From: Candidatus Villigracilis vicinus | GTDB taxonomy: Bacteria; Chloroflexota; Anaerolineae; Anaerolineales; Villigracilaceae | NCBI GenBank assembly: GCA_016721315.1 | Contig: JADKIL010000001.1 | Location: 372,001 to 436,000, forward strand | DNA length: 64,000 bases | Direction: 5' to 3' | Shown: positions 55,923-62,636 of the stretch, one piece after another | Position numbering within the stretch: position 1 is the first letter of the stretch | How the letters are laid out: every line of letters starts with the position of its first letter | The notes under the pieces: model-generated | The model's database searches: none | What the model was told of the DNA's origin: nothing | What the model saw: the letters and a program-made list of their open reading frames with translations, nothing else | Translations under genes and position numbers: made by a program

Positions 55923-56222
55923 TTACTCATCTCCCAACACAGTCGGAACTTTCACATACCCGCGCTCAGACTTTGGCGCGTTCTTGAGAAATTCTTCGCG
56001 GCTCATGGATGGTTTGACCACATCTTCGCGCAGCACATTCTCAGCGTTGGCGATATCCGAAGCAGGCGGGACGTTCTCCGTGTCCACTTCATTGAGCATG
56101 TTGAAGTAGTCGATGATGGAGGAGAATTGCCCGCTGAAGGTTTGGGCTTCCTCTTCGGAGATGCCAAGACGGACGAGGAATGCGACGTGCTTGACGGTTT
56201 TTGTATCGATGGTTTGGGTCAT
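55923..56222 (-). CDS. gatC: Asp/Glu-tRNA amidotransferase subunit C
   Basis: 98 residues from ATG 56222; a longer frame starts at 56240 but the family N-terminus is MTQTIDTKTVKHVAFLVRLG. LSDEEA-like GISEEEAQTFSGQFSSIIDY and DTENVPPASDIANAENVLRE with the final KSERGYVKVPTVLG follow. GatC is the belt that holds GatA and GatB together. It lies between aspS upstream and gatA downstream on one strand, an arrangement found in many bacteria lacking GlnRS. Confidence 0.95.
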   Translation of the reverse strand: MTQTIDTKTVKHVAFLVRLGISEEEAQTFSGQFSSIIDYFNMLNEVDTENVPPASDIANAENVLREDVVKPSMSREEFLKNAPKSERGYVKVPTVLGDE

Positions 56223-56235
56223 AAAAAACCTCTTT

Positions 56236-56304
56236 ACCACGAAGTGTCACAAAGGGTCACGAAGGAAAACCTTTGTGTACCTTAGTGACCCTTTGTGGTT
56301 GAAA
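56236..56304. repeat. Hairpin repeat between aspS and gatC
   Basis: CACAAAGGGTCACGAAGG and CCTTAGTGACCCTTTGTG form a near-perfect stem with a short loop. It directly follows the aspS stop and may end aspS transcription or act as a processing site. Confidence 0.65.
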
Positions 56305-56305
56305 A

Positions 56306-58069
56306 CTAACTGAACTTAATATGCAGCTCTTTCAACTGCTTCGGTTCCACTTCCGACGGAGCATCCGCCATCACATCGCGTCCGTTCTGATTCTTGGGGA
56401 AGGCGATCACTTCGCGGATGTTGGGTTCGTCCGCGAGCAGCATCACGAGACGGTCAATGCCTGGAGCCATGCCGCCGTGCGGGGGAGCGCCGTACTCGAA
56501 CGCTTCGAGCATGTGACCGAACTTCGTCTGAATATCCTCGTCGCTCAAGCCGAGCATCTGGAACATCTTCATTTGAATATCGCGGCGGTGAATTCTTATC
56601 GAACCCGAAGCGGTCTCGTAACCGTTGCAGACCATGTCGTACGCTTCCGAATACACGTCACCGGGGTTCGTATCGAACTTCGGCAAGTCTTCCATCTTCG
56701 GCATCGTGAACGGATGATGTTCAGACTCCCATGCCTGCGTTTCTTCGTTGAACGCAAAGAACGGGAAGTCCACCACCCATGCAAACGCCATCATGGATTT
56801 ATCCGCAAGATCGAGCTTATCGCGGAACCACAAGCGCAGTCCGCCGAGAGTCTTGTTCACAACAGCACGAGCATCAGAAGCGAAGACGATCAGATCGCCG
56901 ACTCCTGCTCCCGTTTTTTCTTTCAACGCTGCGAGTTCTTCTTCCTTAAAGAACTTTGCCGCGCTTCCTTTCACGCCCTCGGCTGTTATCGCCAAATAGG
57001 GCATTCCCTTCGCTCCAAACGTCTTCGCCACTTCCGTGAGTGCATCCAATTCCTTGCGAGACATCTCTGCAGACTTCGGCGCGACGATGCATTTGATCAC
57101 TCCGCCTGCTTCCAACGCGGACTGGAAAACTTTAAACTCGCTCTTCGCCAACACATCGGTGAGGTCGATCAATTCCATGCCAAAGCGCAGGTCGGGCTTA
57201 TCGGAGCCGAAGCGTTCGAGCACTTCTTTATAAGAGAACTTGGGCCACGGCGAAGAATACAACTTTTTGTGCGGTGCCACGGCGGGAATCATTTTGGTGA
57301 ACAAGCCTTCCACTAAATTCAGCACATCGTCGCGGTGGACATAGGACATCTCAAGGTCGAGCTGAGTGAACTCAGGCTGACGGTCGCCGCGCAGGTCTTC
57401 GTCGCGGAAACAGCGCGCGATCTGGAAGTATTTATCCATGCCTGCCACCATTAGCAATTGCTTCAACTGTTGGGGTGACTGCGGCAAGGCGTAGAACTGT
57501 CCCGGGTAGACGCGGGAAGGCACAAGGTAGTCACGCGCACCTTCGGGCGTTGCTTTGAACATGATCGGTGTTTCAATTTCAATGAAGCCCTGTTCATCGA
57601 GATAGTCACGCATGAACTTGATGACCTTGTGACGCAGCACCATGTTTCGGGTCAGGCGTTCGCGGCGCAAGTCAATGTAGCGATACTTGAGGCGCATGTT
57701 CTCGTCGGGCAGATCCGCATCGGTGTTGACCATAAATGGGGGAGTCTTCGATGCGTTGAGCACGATCACGTTCTTGGCAATGATCTCGACTTCGCCGGTT
57801 TCCATTTTGGTATTCGCCATCCCTTCGGGGCGCTTCTGCACCACGCCTTCGATCTGCAAGACCCATTCGTTGCGAACGCTTGCGACCTGATCAAGCACTT
57901 CCTTGGGAAGGTCTGGGTTGATGGTAACCTGAACAAGACCGGCACGATCACGCAGGTCAAAGAATGCCACCCCGCCGTGGTCGCGGCGTCGATTCACCCA
58001 GCCCGCGAGCGTAACCGTCTGCCCGGTGTGACTTGTTCGTAATTCTCCACATAAATGAGTTCTGTACAT
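56306..58069 (-). CDS. aspS: Aspartyl-tRNA synthetase
   Basis: 587 residues from ATG 58069; a longer frame to 58162 runs through a dispersed repeat and is not coding. Bacterial-type AspRS with N-terminal OB domain (TVTLAGWVNRRRDHGGVAFF), catalytic core (QSPQQLKQLLMVAGMDKYFQ, then ARCFRDEDLRGDRQPEFTQL, motif 2), the GAD insertion (about residues 290-410) and motif 3 (GGMAPGIDRLVMLL, PNIREVIAFPK). It attaches Asp to tRNA-Asp. Because AsnRS is also encoded, this enzyme need not be non-discriminating. It heads the aspS-gatC-gatA group. Confidence 0.97.
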   Translation of the reverse strand: MYRTHLCGELRTSHTGQTVTLAGWVNRRRDHGGVAFFDLRDRAGLVQVTINPDLPKEVLDQVASVRNEWVLQIEGVVQKRPEGMANTKMETGEVEIIAKNVIVLNASKTPPFMVNTDADLPDENMRLKYRYIDLRRERLTRNMVLRHKVIKFMRDYLDEQGFIEIETPIMFKATPEGARDYLVPSRVYPGQFYALPQSPQQLKQLLMVAGMDKYFQIARCFRDEDLRGDRQPEFTQLDLEMSYVHRDDVLNLVEGLFTKMIPAVAPHKKLYSSPWPKFSYKEVLERFGSDKPDLRFGMELIDLTDVLAKSEFKVFQSALEAGGVIKCIVAPKSAEMSRKELDALTEVAKTFGAKGMPYLAITAEGVKGSAAKFFKEEELAALKEKTGAGVGDLIVFASDARAVVNKTLGGLRLWFRDKLDLADKSMMAFAWVVDFPFFAFNEETQAWESEHHPFTMPKMEDLPKFDTNPGDVYSEAYDMVCNGYETASGSIRIHRRDIQMKMFQMLGLSDEDIQTKFGHMLEAFEYGAPPHGGMAPGIDRLVMLLADEPNIREVIAFPKNQNGRDVMADAPSEVEPKQLKELHIKFS

Positions 58070-58092
58070 ACTTGCGCCTCCGATGATTTTCC

Positions 58093-58218
58093 TCGTCTTT
58101 GCGAGGAGGATGCTCTTTCCGACGACACCGTACTTACGTTCGGTGCAAGTGAGCAATCTCATAATGATGGCTGAGATTGCTTCGGGCTAAGAACAAGAGT
58201 GCCCTCGCAATGACGGGG
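58093..58218. repeat. Dispersed repeat, TTGCGAGG / CCTCGCAA family
   Basis: The 126-bp element upstream of aspS has CGTCTTTGCGAGGAGG at one end, inner inverted words GCAATCTCA and TGAGATTGC, and CCTCGCAATGACGGGG at the other end. Two such words recur at 63449-63516 inside the helicase gene. It occupies the aspS leader or promoter zone. Confidence 0.75.
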
Positions 58219-58232
58219 GATGAAATGTATAT

Positions 58233-58267
58233 AAAAAATCGCCCTGCGCTTTCGCGTTGGGCGATTT
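58233..58267 (-). terminator. Intrinsic terminator
   Basis: AAATCGCCCTGCG / CGTTGGGCGATTT stem; on the minus strand followed by TTTTATATAC. It is 14 bp downstream of the small Asn-rich gene at 58281. Confidence 0.75.
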
Positions 58268-58280
58268 GGTTTCGACTTTT

Positions 58281-58380
58281 TTATTCGTCAACCAGCAAAG
58301 CTTCGCCCAACGATTTCGGGATCGTTATTATCATTATTATTATCGTTATTATTGGCGAAGTTGTTGTTGTGACGGAACAT
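58281..58380 (-). CDS. Asn-rich mini-protein (about 33 residues, one frameshift)
   Basis: ATG 58380 lies 8 nt after a TATAAT box. The frame gives MFRHNNNFANNNDNNNDNND, a run of Asn and Asp, then EIVGRSFAG. Shifting by one base in the CCCGAAA stretch gives instead KSLGEALLVDE and stops at TAA 58281, immediately before a strong terminator. Promoter, start, stop and terminator form a tight unit, which makes a real small gene likely although its sequence is low complexity. I do not recognise a family. Confidence 0.4.
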
Positions 58381-58388
58381 TGTGCGGC

Positions 58389-58394
58389 ATTATA
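58389..58394 (-). promoter_or_regulatory. -10 element of the Asn-rich mini-gene
   Basis: TATAAT on the minus strand, 8 nt upstream of the ATG at 58380; the mRNA would be leaderless. Confidence 0.5.
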
Positions 58395-58702
58395 GCACAG
58401 AGTTTTCGTATTCGTTCTACTAGATCGATACCGAAATCGACGTAAGACAGGATATGAGCGCTTTGCGTGTAGTCACTTCGAAGGGCTTATCTCTAGAATA
58501 AGAAGAAAAAAACAAATGAATGGAAAGATTGATGGGCAAACCAACTCATAGTTTGGAACGAGGCGAAAGGGTTTCTTCTTAAAATAGAACAGGATATTAA
58601 GATTTCATGAACATTTATCTAAAATAGGATTTTTCGAGGTACCATCCGGCGCGCTATTAATTCAAACAGACGGCTGTATTGCCGAGAAATGGAAGTATCA
58701 GA
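58395..58702. other. Stretch with no recognised gene
   Basis: About 300 bp. Apart from A-rich tracts near 58505 and a short GCAAACCAACTC word I see no frame, hairpin or RNA gene that I can support. It probably holds the promoters of the small genes on both sides. Confidence 0.5.
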
Positions 58703-58843
58703 ATGGTTGCAGGAACGATATTGACCTTGATCGCACTTGTTATATTGTATGGTTTGATCGCCTCGACAGAAAAAATACTGACCCAGCGTCAGGAACATGT
58801 GGTGATCGACGAACGCATGACAGAACATCGCTCACGCTTGTAG
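58703..58843 (+). CDS. Small membrane protein, 46 residues
   Basis: ATG 58703 preceded by GGAAG. MVAGTILTLIALVILYGLIA is a single hydrophobic helix, followed by a polar tail (STEKILTQRQEHVVIDERMT) ending in RSRL. The stop TAG at 58841 is just before a terminator hairpin. One-helix proteins of this kind often regulate larger membrane partners; none is indicated here. The clean helix, ribosome site and terminator support it as a gene. Confidence 0.55.
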   Translation: MVAGTILTLIALVILYGLIASTEKILTQRQEHVVIDERMTEHRSRL

Positions 58844-58851
58844 GTTAAATA

Positions 58852-58891
58852 AAAAAAGCGGTTTTGCCACTTGGGCAAGACCGCTTTCGTT
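58852..58891. terminator. Bidirectional terminator
   Basis: AAAGCGGTTTTGCC / GGCAAGACCGCTTT stem flanked by seven A on the left and TTTT on the right; between the small membrane protein and the CsbD gene that converge here. Confidence 0.8.
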
Positions 58892-59131
58892 TTAATTCGT
58901 TTGGGCTTCTTTTGCCCGGGAGTATGCTGCCCAGCGTTTGTTGATCTCGTCGCGTGCCTGCGGACGGGTATACCCATACTTGACCTGGAGAATGGTCACG
59001 AATTTATCGAGCTTATCCTGTGCCTTATCCACTTTTTTCAAGTCGTGTTCGGCAATCAGACTCCACCATTCCACAGATTGCCCGCGGATAAGTTTCCATT
59101 TCTGATCAAATTTTGATTTTGGTTTCTGCAT
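58892..59131 (-). CDS. CsbD-like stress protein 1
   Basis: 79 residues from ATG 59131 (GAGGAGAA upstream). Short helical protein: FDQKWKLIRGQSVEWWSLIA, then DKLDKFVTILQVKYGYTRPQ. The W-x-x-x-x-G-x-x-K/R, ..KY(G)-x-x-R..AR.EI pattern is that of CsbD-like proteins, small cytoplasmic stress proteins of unknown mechanism controlled by SigB in Bacillus. A close paralogue is at 60892-61122. About 110 bp of upstream sequence is shared with it. Confidence 0.75.
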   Translation of the reverse strand: MQKPKSKFDQKWKLIRGQSVEWWSLIAEHDLKKVDKAQDKLDKFVTILQVKYGYTRPQARDEINKRWAAYSRAKEAQTN

Positions 59132-59429
59132 ACGATTCTCCTCAAAGAGTGTGAAAATTGTTGGACTCAGTTTGGAGTTTTCAAGATTTCGTTTCTTGCT
59201 TATTCCCCTTTGAATAGGCAAAACAAAATTGACAAACTCTTTCAATCTCATTTTACTACGTGATGGATGAAAAACGGTGCTTTTGGGGCGCAGATTTCAG
59301 AATTGATAATGCTCCATAACAGGAAAGATTGCTTCTACTTTTTTGAATAGAGGAGTAACGCTAAAGTACCATTGTGAATTATCTGCATACACATAGAATA
59401 AGGTCAGCTTTCCAAAGGAGACAGTATTC

Positions 59430-59972
59430 ATGGAAGATAAGAAGTTGGTGGAATATTTTCAGTTCGATGAATTTGATTTAAGCGCCAATCGTAATGGAAC
59501 TCTCACTGAGAAACAAAAGAAGCATTGGATTGCTGTCTTAAACTCTGATCGCAAAGGCAGAAGACGCTTCGCATATTTCTTGTTCTTTTTAGCTGCCATC
59601 GGGCTGGCTATTGCTGTAGGGGTCTGGTTTATTCCAGAATCGAGTTGGGGTTTGCGGATCGGATTCGCGCTTGGTTTTGGGATCGTGTGGCCCGTCATGT
59701 ATGGATTGGTGGGGTTTGCATTTCTTCCGCCCGCCTCCTACATGGACCTGGAACTGACCAGCGAAACAGGGCGGGTCAACATTGTGAAAGTGGAAACACG
59801 CAATTCACAGACCAGCACCACCAGTACGCGTTACGATCTTTATATTGGGAAGCGCAGGTTTAATGCAGACCACCGCATTGGTTTTGTCTTGATCCAGGGC
59901 GATGAATATAAGGTCTATTATTTGAAGAACTCAAATCGCATTGTTTCGGCAGAGTTCATTTCACGAGGGTAG
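59430..59972 (+). CDS. Membrane protein of unknown function
   Basis: 180 residues. A polar N-terminus (VEYFQFDEFDLSANRNGTLT, KQKKHWIAVLNSDRKGRRRF) precedes two membrane helices at about residues 50-67 and 73-98 and a soluble C-terminus (MDLELTSETGRVNIVKVETR). Similar arrangements occur in proteins with a short beta domain after two helices. GGAGAC lies just upstream of ATG 59430. No family recognised. It converges with the DUF3891 gene, with an 8-bp gap and no terminator between. Confidence 0.75.
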   Translation: MEDKKLVEYFQFDEFDLSANRNGTLTEKQKKHWIAVLNSDRKGRRRFAYFLFFLAAIGLAIAVGVWFIPESSWGLRIGFALGFGIVWPVMYGLVGFAFLPPASYMDLELTSETGRVNIVKVETRNSQTSTTSTRYDLYIGKRRFNADHRIGFVLIQGDEYKVYYLKNSNRIVSAEFISRG

Positions 59973-59980
59973 CAATTGGG

Positions 59981-60646
59981 TTACTTTCGCTGCAACCGAT
60001 ACGGCAAAATGACGGGGTCAAGCCGGGTGGGGTACCCATCCATTTGATAGGCGACAAGGTAGCCTTGATACTCGTCCACTGAAAAAGGCCAGGGACTAAC
60101 GTTAATCTCACCGTTTTCTACATGAAATTCCACCACGACTTCAGTCTCTTCAGTGTTGTGTGGGAAAACGGATAACTTCCCTGAGGCTGGCGCTTCGAAA
60201 CAGAACTCAAAAGACAGTGAGTCACACAGGTCGGTAATACGGTCAATGCGGTCGAACAAAGTTTGTGAAAGCTTGTGCTGCTGCAGTTGTGTTTGGATGC
60301 CTAGTGAGAATTCCGCATGTAATTCTTTGCGGATATTGCTCGTTCCGTAACTGGCAAGGCGCCGGAAGTGATATTTGACGATGGTATCTGCAACAACATC
60401 CGAGCATGGCATGTTAAACCCGCGGCGTGCGATTTCCTGCCATTCTTCATCGCTCATGCCGCCGATGGGGGAGTTGTCAAGATAGCCATATCCGCGGTCA
60501 TGCAAGCCTATCCCTGCGATCAGGGAATGTTGTTCGATGGGTGGAACTTCAAATTGTTCGTTTCCCCAAAGCATTGCCAATGTGCCAGCCAGCTTAAGAT
60601 GTTCCGATTGCGGAGTGACGATCTGCCTGCGTTTAGACTTGAACAT
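59981..60646 (-). CDS. DUF3891-family protein
   Basis: 221 residues. The family opening HLKLAGTLAMLWGNEQFEVP is here, then the His/Asp-rich IAGIGLHDRGYGYLDNSPIG, YHFRRLASYG and a Cys/Ser-containing FEFCFEAPASG. The His-Asp pattern (HSLIAGIGLHDRGYGYLD) suggests an HD-phosphohydrolase-like metal site, but the family's function is unknown. It is convergent to the membrane protein gene and has a clean frame. Confidence 0.8.
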   Translation of the reverse strand: MFKSKRRQIVTPQSEHLKLAGTLAMLWGNEQFEVPPIEQHSLIAGIGLHDRGYGYLDNSPIGGMSDEEWQEIARRGFNMPCSDVVADTIVKYHFRRLASYGTSNIRKELHAEFSLGIQTQLQQHKLSQTLFDRIDRITDLCDSLSFEFCFEAPASGKLSVFPHNTEETEVVVEFHVENGEINVSPWPFSVDEYQGYLVAYQMDGYPTRLDPVILPYRLQRK

Positions 60647-60695
60647 GCTGATGCTCCTTGATACCTGTAAGACTTGAGAATGGAATTTTACTCAT

Positions 60696-60735
60696 AAAAA
60701 ATGGTCTCGAACCTGTTGTCCGAGACCATTTTTTT
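60696..60735 (-). terminator. Intrinsic terminator
   Basis: AAAATGGTCTCG / CGAGACCATTTT stem with an 11-nt loop and T-runs on both sides; it ends the CsbD 2 - basic peptide unit. Confidence 0.85.
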
Positions 60736-60877
60736 ATGCAGGGCGTTTGCGTTTGGTTACTTCCGTCCCGGGAATGCTGTTCTTTCGCGCTTCTTGCTTG
60801 ACCTTGCGGTTATGCTTGCGCTGTCCCTTGGAGGGACGTTTGGTTTTTTCCTTGTTTTTTTCGATGGGGGTATTCAA
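60734..60877 (-). CDS. Small highly basic protein, 47 residues
   Basis: TTG 60877 with AAAGGAG 9-15 nt upstream. The product is rich in Lys and Arg: NTPIEKNKEKTKRPSKGQRK, HNRKVKQEARKNSIPGTEVT, then KRKRPA. It starts 14 bp after the stop of the CsbD-like gene and ends in the terminator at 60696. The composition (about 40 percent Lys/Arg) resembles small nucleic-acid-binding or ribosome-associated peptides. It is below the size usually annotated, but start site, spacing and terminator make it a good gene candidate. Confidence 0.6.
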   Translation of the reverse strand: MNTPIEKNKEKTKRPSKGQRKHNRKVKQEARKNSIPGTEVTKRKRPA

Positions 60878-60891
60878 GTTGTATTGCTCCT

Positions 60892-61122
60892 TTAGATCTT
60901 GCTTCGTTTTTTGGTTTCGGTTTCAGACCAGAGTTTGCTGATCTCTTCTCTGGCTTGTTGGCGGGTGTACCCATATTTGACTTGCAGCATGGTGACGAAC
61001 TTATCGAACTTCACATCTGCCTTATCCACTTTGACCAGGTCGTATTCGACCATCAGACTCCATTTGGCATTAACCTGCCCGCGGAGCAGGTTCCATTTTT
61101 CTTCGAACAACGATTTGTTCAT
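60892..61122 (-). CDS. CsbD-like stress protein 2
   Basis: 76 residues from ATG 61122 (GAGGAGGAG upstream). FEEKWNLLRGQVNAKWSLMV, then DVKFDKFVTMLQVKYGYTRQ, and QAREEISKLW. Same family as 58892-59131: more than half of the residues are the same, and about 110 bp upstream are also similar. Co-transcribed with the basic peptide downstream. It begins a small stress-related cluster. Confidence 0.75.
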   Translation of the reverse strand: MNKSLFEEKWNLLRGQVNAKWSLMVEYDLVKVDKADVKFDKFVTMLQVKYGYTRQQAREEISKLWSETETKKRSKI

Positions 61123-61343
61123 AGTGCGCTCCTCCTCAAGGCGGCGCGTTTGGGGTGACACAGATTGGGAGTTTTGTGATTTCGTTCCCATCCATCTCCC
61201 CCATGAACAGGCATGACAAAATATTCAAACTCAAGCTTATTTTCATTGTACTATGATATCTGGCGATTCCCAGCCTTTTGGGTGGGTGTCGTAAGAATGG
61301 ATATTTTTGCGGCATCGTGAATTGAAAACAAAAGGAGATATCT

Positions 61344-61760
61344 ATGAGCAGCCCGAACGATTGGAATAAGAAGGTTATTGAGGAATTTCGTGCCAATGCA
61401 GGCAAAGTGGGTGGGAACTTTGAAGGTAAGTCCTTATTACTTTTGCATACGAAAGGTGCCAAAAGCGGACAAGAACGAGTCAACCCGGTTGCCTGTGTAC
61501 AAGATGGCGAGCGGCTGGTGGTGATCGCCTCCAAAGCTGGAGCGCCAACTCACCCAGACTGGTATTACAACCTGGTTGCCAACCCTGTAGTGACGGTTGA
61601 ATACGGCTCGGATACATTTCAAGCCAAGGCGGTTGTTGCAGAAGAACCGGAGCGCACCCGCCTGTACGACAAAATGGTGGAAGTGATGCCCGGCTTTGCT
61701 GACTATCGTGCAAAAGCTGCGCGTGTGATCCCCGTCATTGTGTTGATACCGGCGAAATAA
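61344..61760 (+). CDS. Deazaflavin-dependent nitroreductase family protein
   Basis: 138 residues from ATG 61344 (AAAGGAG upstream). Split-barrel Ddn-like fold: GKVGGNFEGKSLLLLHTKGA, KSGQERVNPVACVQDGERLV, SKAGAPTHPDWYYNLVANPV and IPVIVLIP. The F420-binding family includes the Mycobacterium tuberculosis Ddn that activates nitroimidazoles; in other bacteria the substrates are quinones or unknown. F420 genes are not in this window, so an F420-like cofactor is inferred. Single gene with a perfect terminator. Confidence 0.88.
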   Translation: MSSPNDWNKKVIEEFRANAGKVGGNFEGKSLLLLHTKGAKSGQERVNPVACVQDGERLVVIASKAGAPTHPDWYYNLVANPVVTVEYGSDTFQAKAVVAEEPERTRLYDKMVEVMPGFADYRAKAARVIPVIVLIPAK

Positions 61761-61780
61761 GGGCTGGCTGTGTAGAAACC

Positions 61781-61817
61781 AAACGGTCTCGGTGAAATTT
61801 CACCGAGACCGTTTTTT
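61781..61817 (+). terminator. Intrinsic terminator
   Basis: AAACGGTCTCGGTGAA / TTCACCGAGACCGTTT perfect stem followed by TTTAAA. Confidence 0.92.
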
Positions 61818-61847
61818 AAAATTTGAAACCCACCACTTCTGCTGCGA

Positions 61848-62102
61848 TCAGGCTTTTACCCAATTATTGCTGGAGCGGACTGCTTCCGCCAGTGTTTTTT
61901 GATTTCCATACATCGTACTGGTTTCAAAAACCTGAATGTCCAGGTGGCGGCAATCTATACAAAGGAATGCCTGCGTTTGGAACAAGGCAGGGAAATTATC
62001 CTCCGCCAGCATTTGCAGGATAACGCCATCCTTGTGCCAATTATTACTCGTGTTCTTAAACACGTTAAGCGAGCCGCATTTCGAGCATTTTCGTTCTTGC
62101 AT
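61848..62102 (-). CDS. Zinc-ribbon protein
   Basis: 84 residues from ATG 62102. KCSKCGSLNVFKN (CxxC) and FLCIDCRHLDIQV (CxxC) form one four-Cys zinc ribbon; between them lies a helical region WHKDGVILQMLAEDNFPALF. Short zinc ribbons are often DNA or protein docking modules; function unknown. Its upstream region carries GTACAATGAAATTAGG, a word also found upstream of the second CsbD-like gene. Confidence 0.65.
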   Translation of the reverse strand: MQERKCSKCGSLNVFKNTSNNWHKDGVILQMLAEDNFPALFQTQAFLCIDCRHLDIQVFETSTMYGNQKTLAEAVRSSNNWVKA

Positions 62103-62123
62103 GGGAATCTCCTTCATACACAT

Positions 62124-62460
62124 AAACGTACCCGCCTTGCCATTTAAGACAGACGCGGTTGAATAATGGGTTTTCTGGAAGGTATCTTGTTATGAGGCAC
62201 AAGCCATGCACTAATTTCCCCGTTTACCATCTAGTAGCCTAATTTCATTGTACTCCCTTCTACGAATAAAGCTATGCAGGCAATCGGAATAAATTTTAAA
62301 AAGCATCGTCATTGTCCGTACCGTGCAGCAGTTACGTGTATGGGGAGGGCGCTCTTCCAGCACTTGCTCTGCGTTCGGTGCAGAAAATGGTTCGGCACGC
62401 AATGACGGAATTCTAATTATTTTCAACAGCTCACATAGATACTTTTCTTTGAAAGAATAC
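62124..62460. other. Intergenic stretch without a recognised gene
   Basis: 340 bp between the zinc ribbon gene and a terminator hairpin. It contains the putative promoter of that gene near 62256 and a fragment GCACGCAATGACGG near 62397 that resembles an end of the CCTCGCAATGACG repeats. No frame or RNA gene supported. Confidence 0.5.
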
Positions 62461-62499
62461 AAAACGGTCGCGTTGATATGAAACCCGCGACCGTTTTTG
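62461..62499. terminator. Bidirectional terminator
   Basis: AACGGTCGCG / CGCGACCGTT stem with a 13-nt loop and flanking A and T runs. No gene ends close to it on either strand, so it may belong to a small transcript I cannot see. Confidence 0.7.
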
Positions 62500-62514
62500 T
62501 TCTGTATAGAACCT

Positions 62515-62625
62515 GTCTCAAAAATGTCATCCTGAGCGGTAGCGAAGGATCTCTACCCCCAATGTAAGAGACCCTTCGGTCGCAAAAAACGCTCCCTCAG
62601 GGTGACAAGGTATTTTTGAGATAAC
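62515..62625. repeat. Dispersed repeat, TGTCACCCTGAGG family, copy 2
   Basis: TCTCAAAAATGTCATCCTGAG and CTCAGGGTGACA..ATTTTTGAGA form the ends; the middle has GAAGGATCTCTACC and GAGACCCTTCGGTCGC. It is the inverted counterpart of 46165-46305, lying just after the helicase gene. Confidence 0.75.
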
Positions 62626-62636
62626 TTGTAGTAATT

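Noticed and set aside
56306..58162. aspS start at 58162
   Set aside because: The first 31 residues would be encoded by a dispersed repeat; the family N-terminus MYRTHLCGELR begins at 58069.
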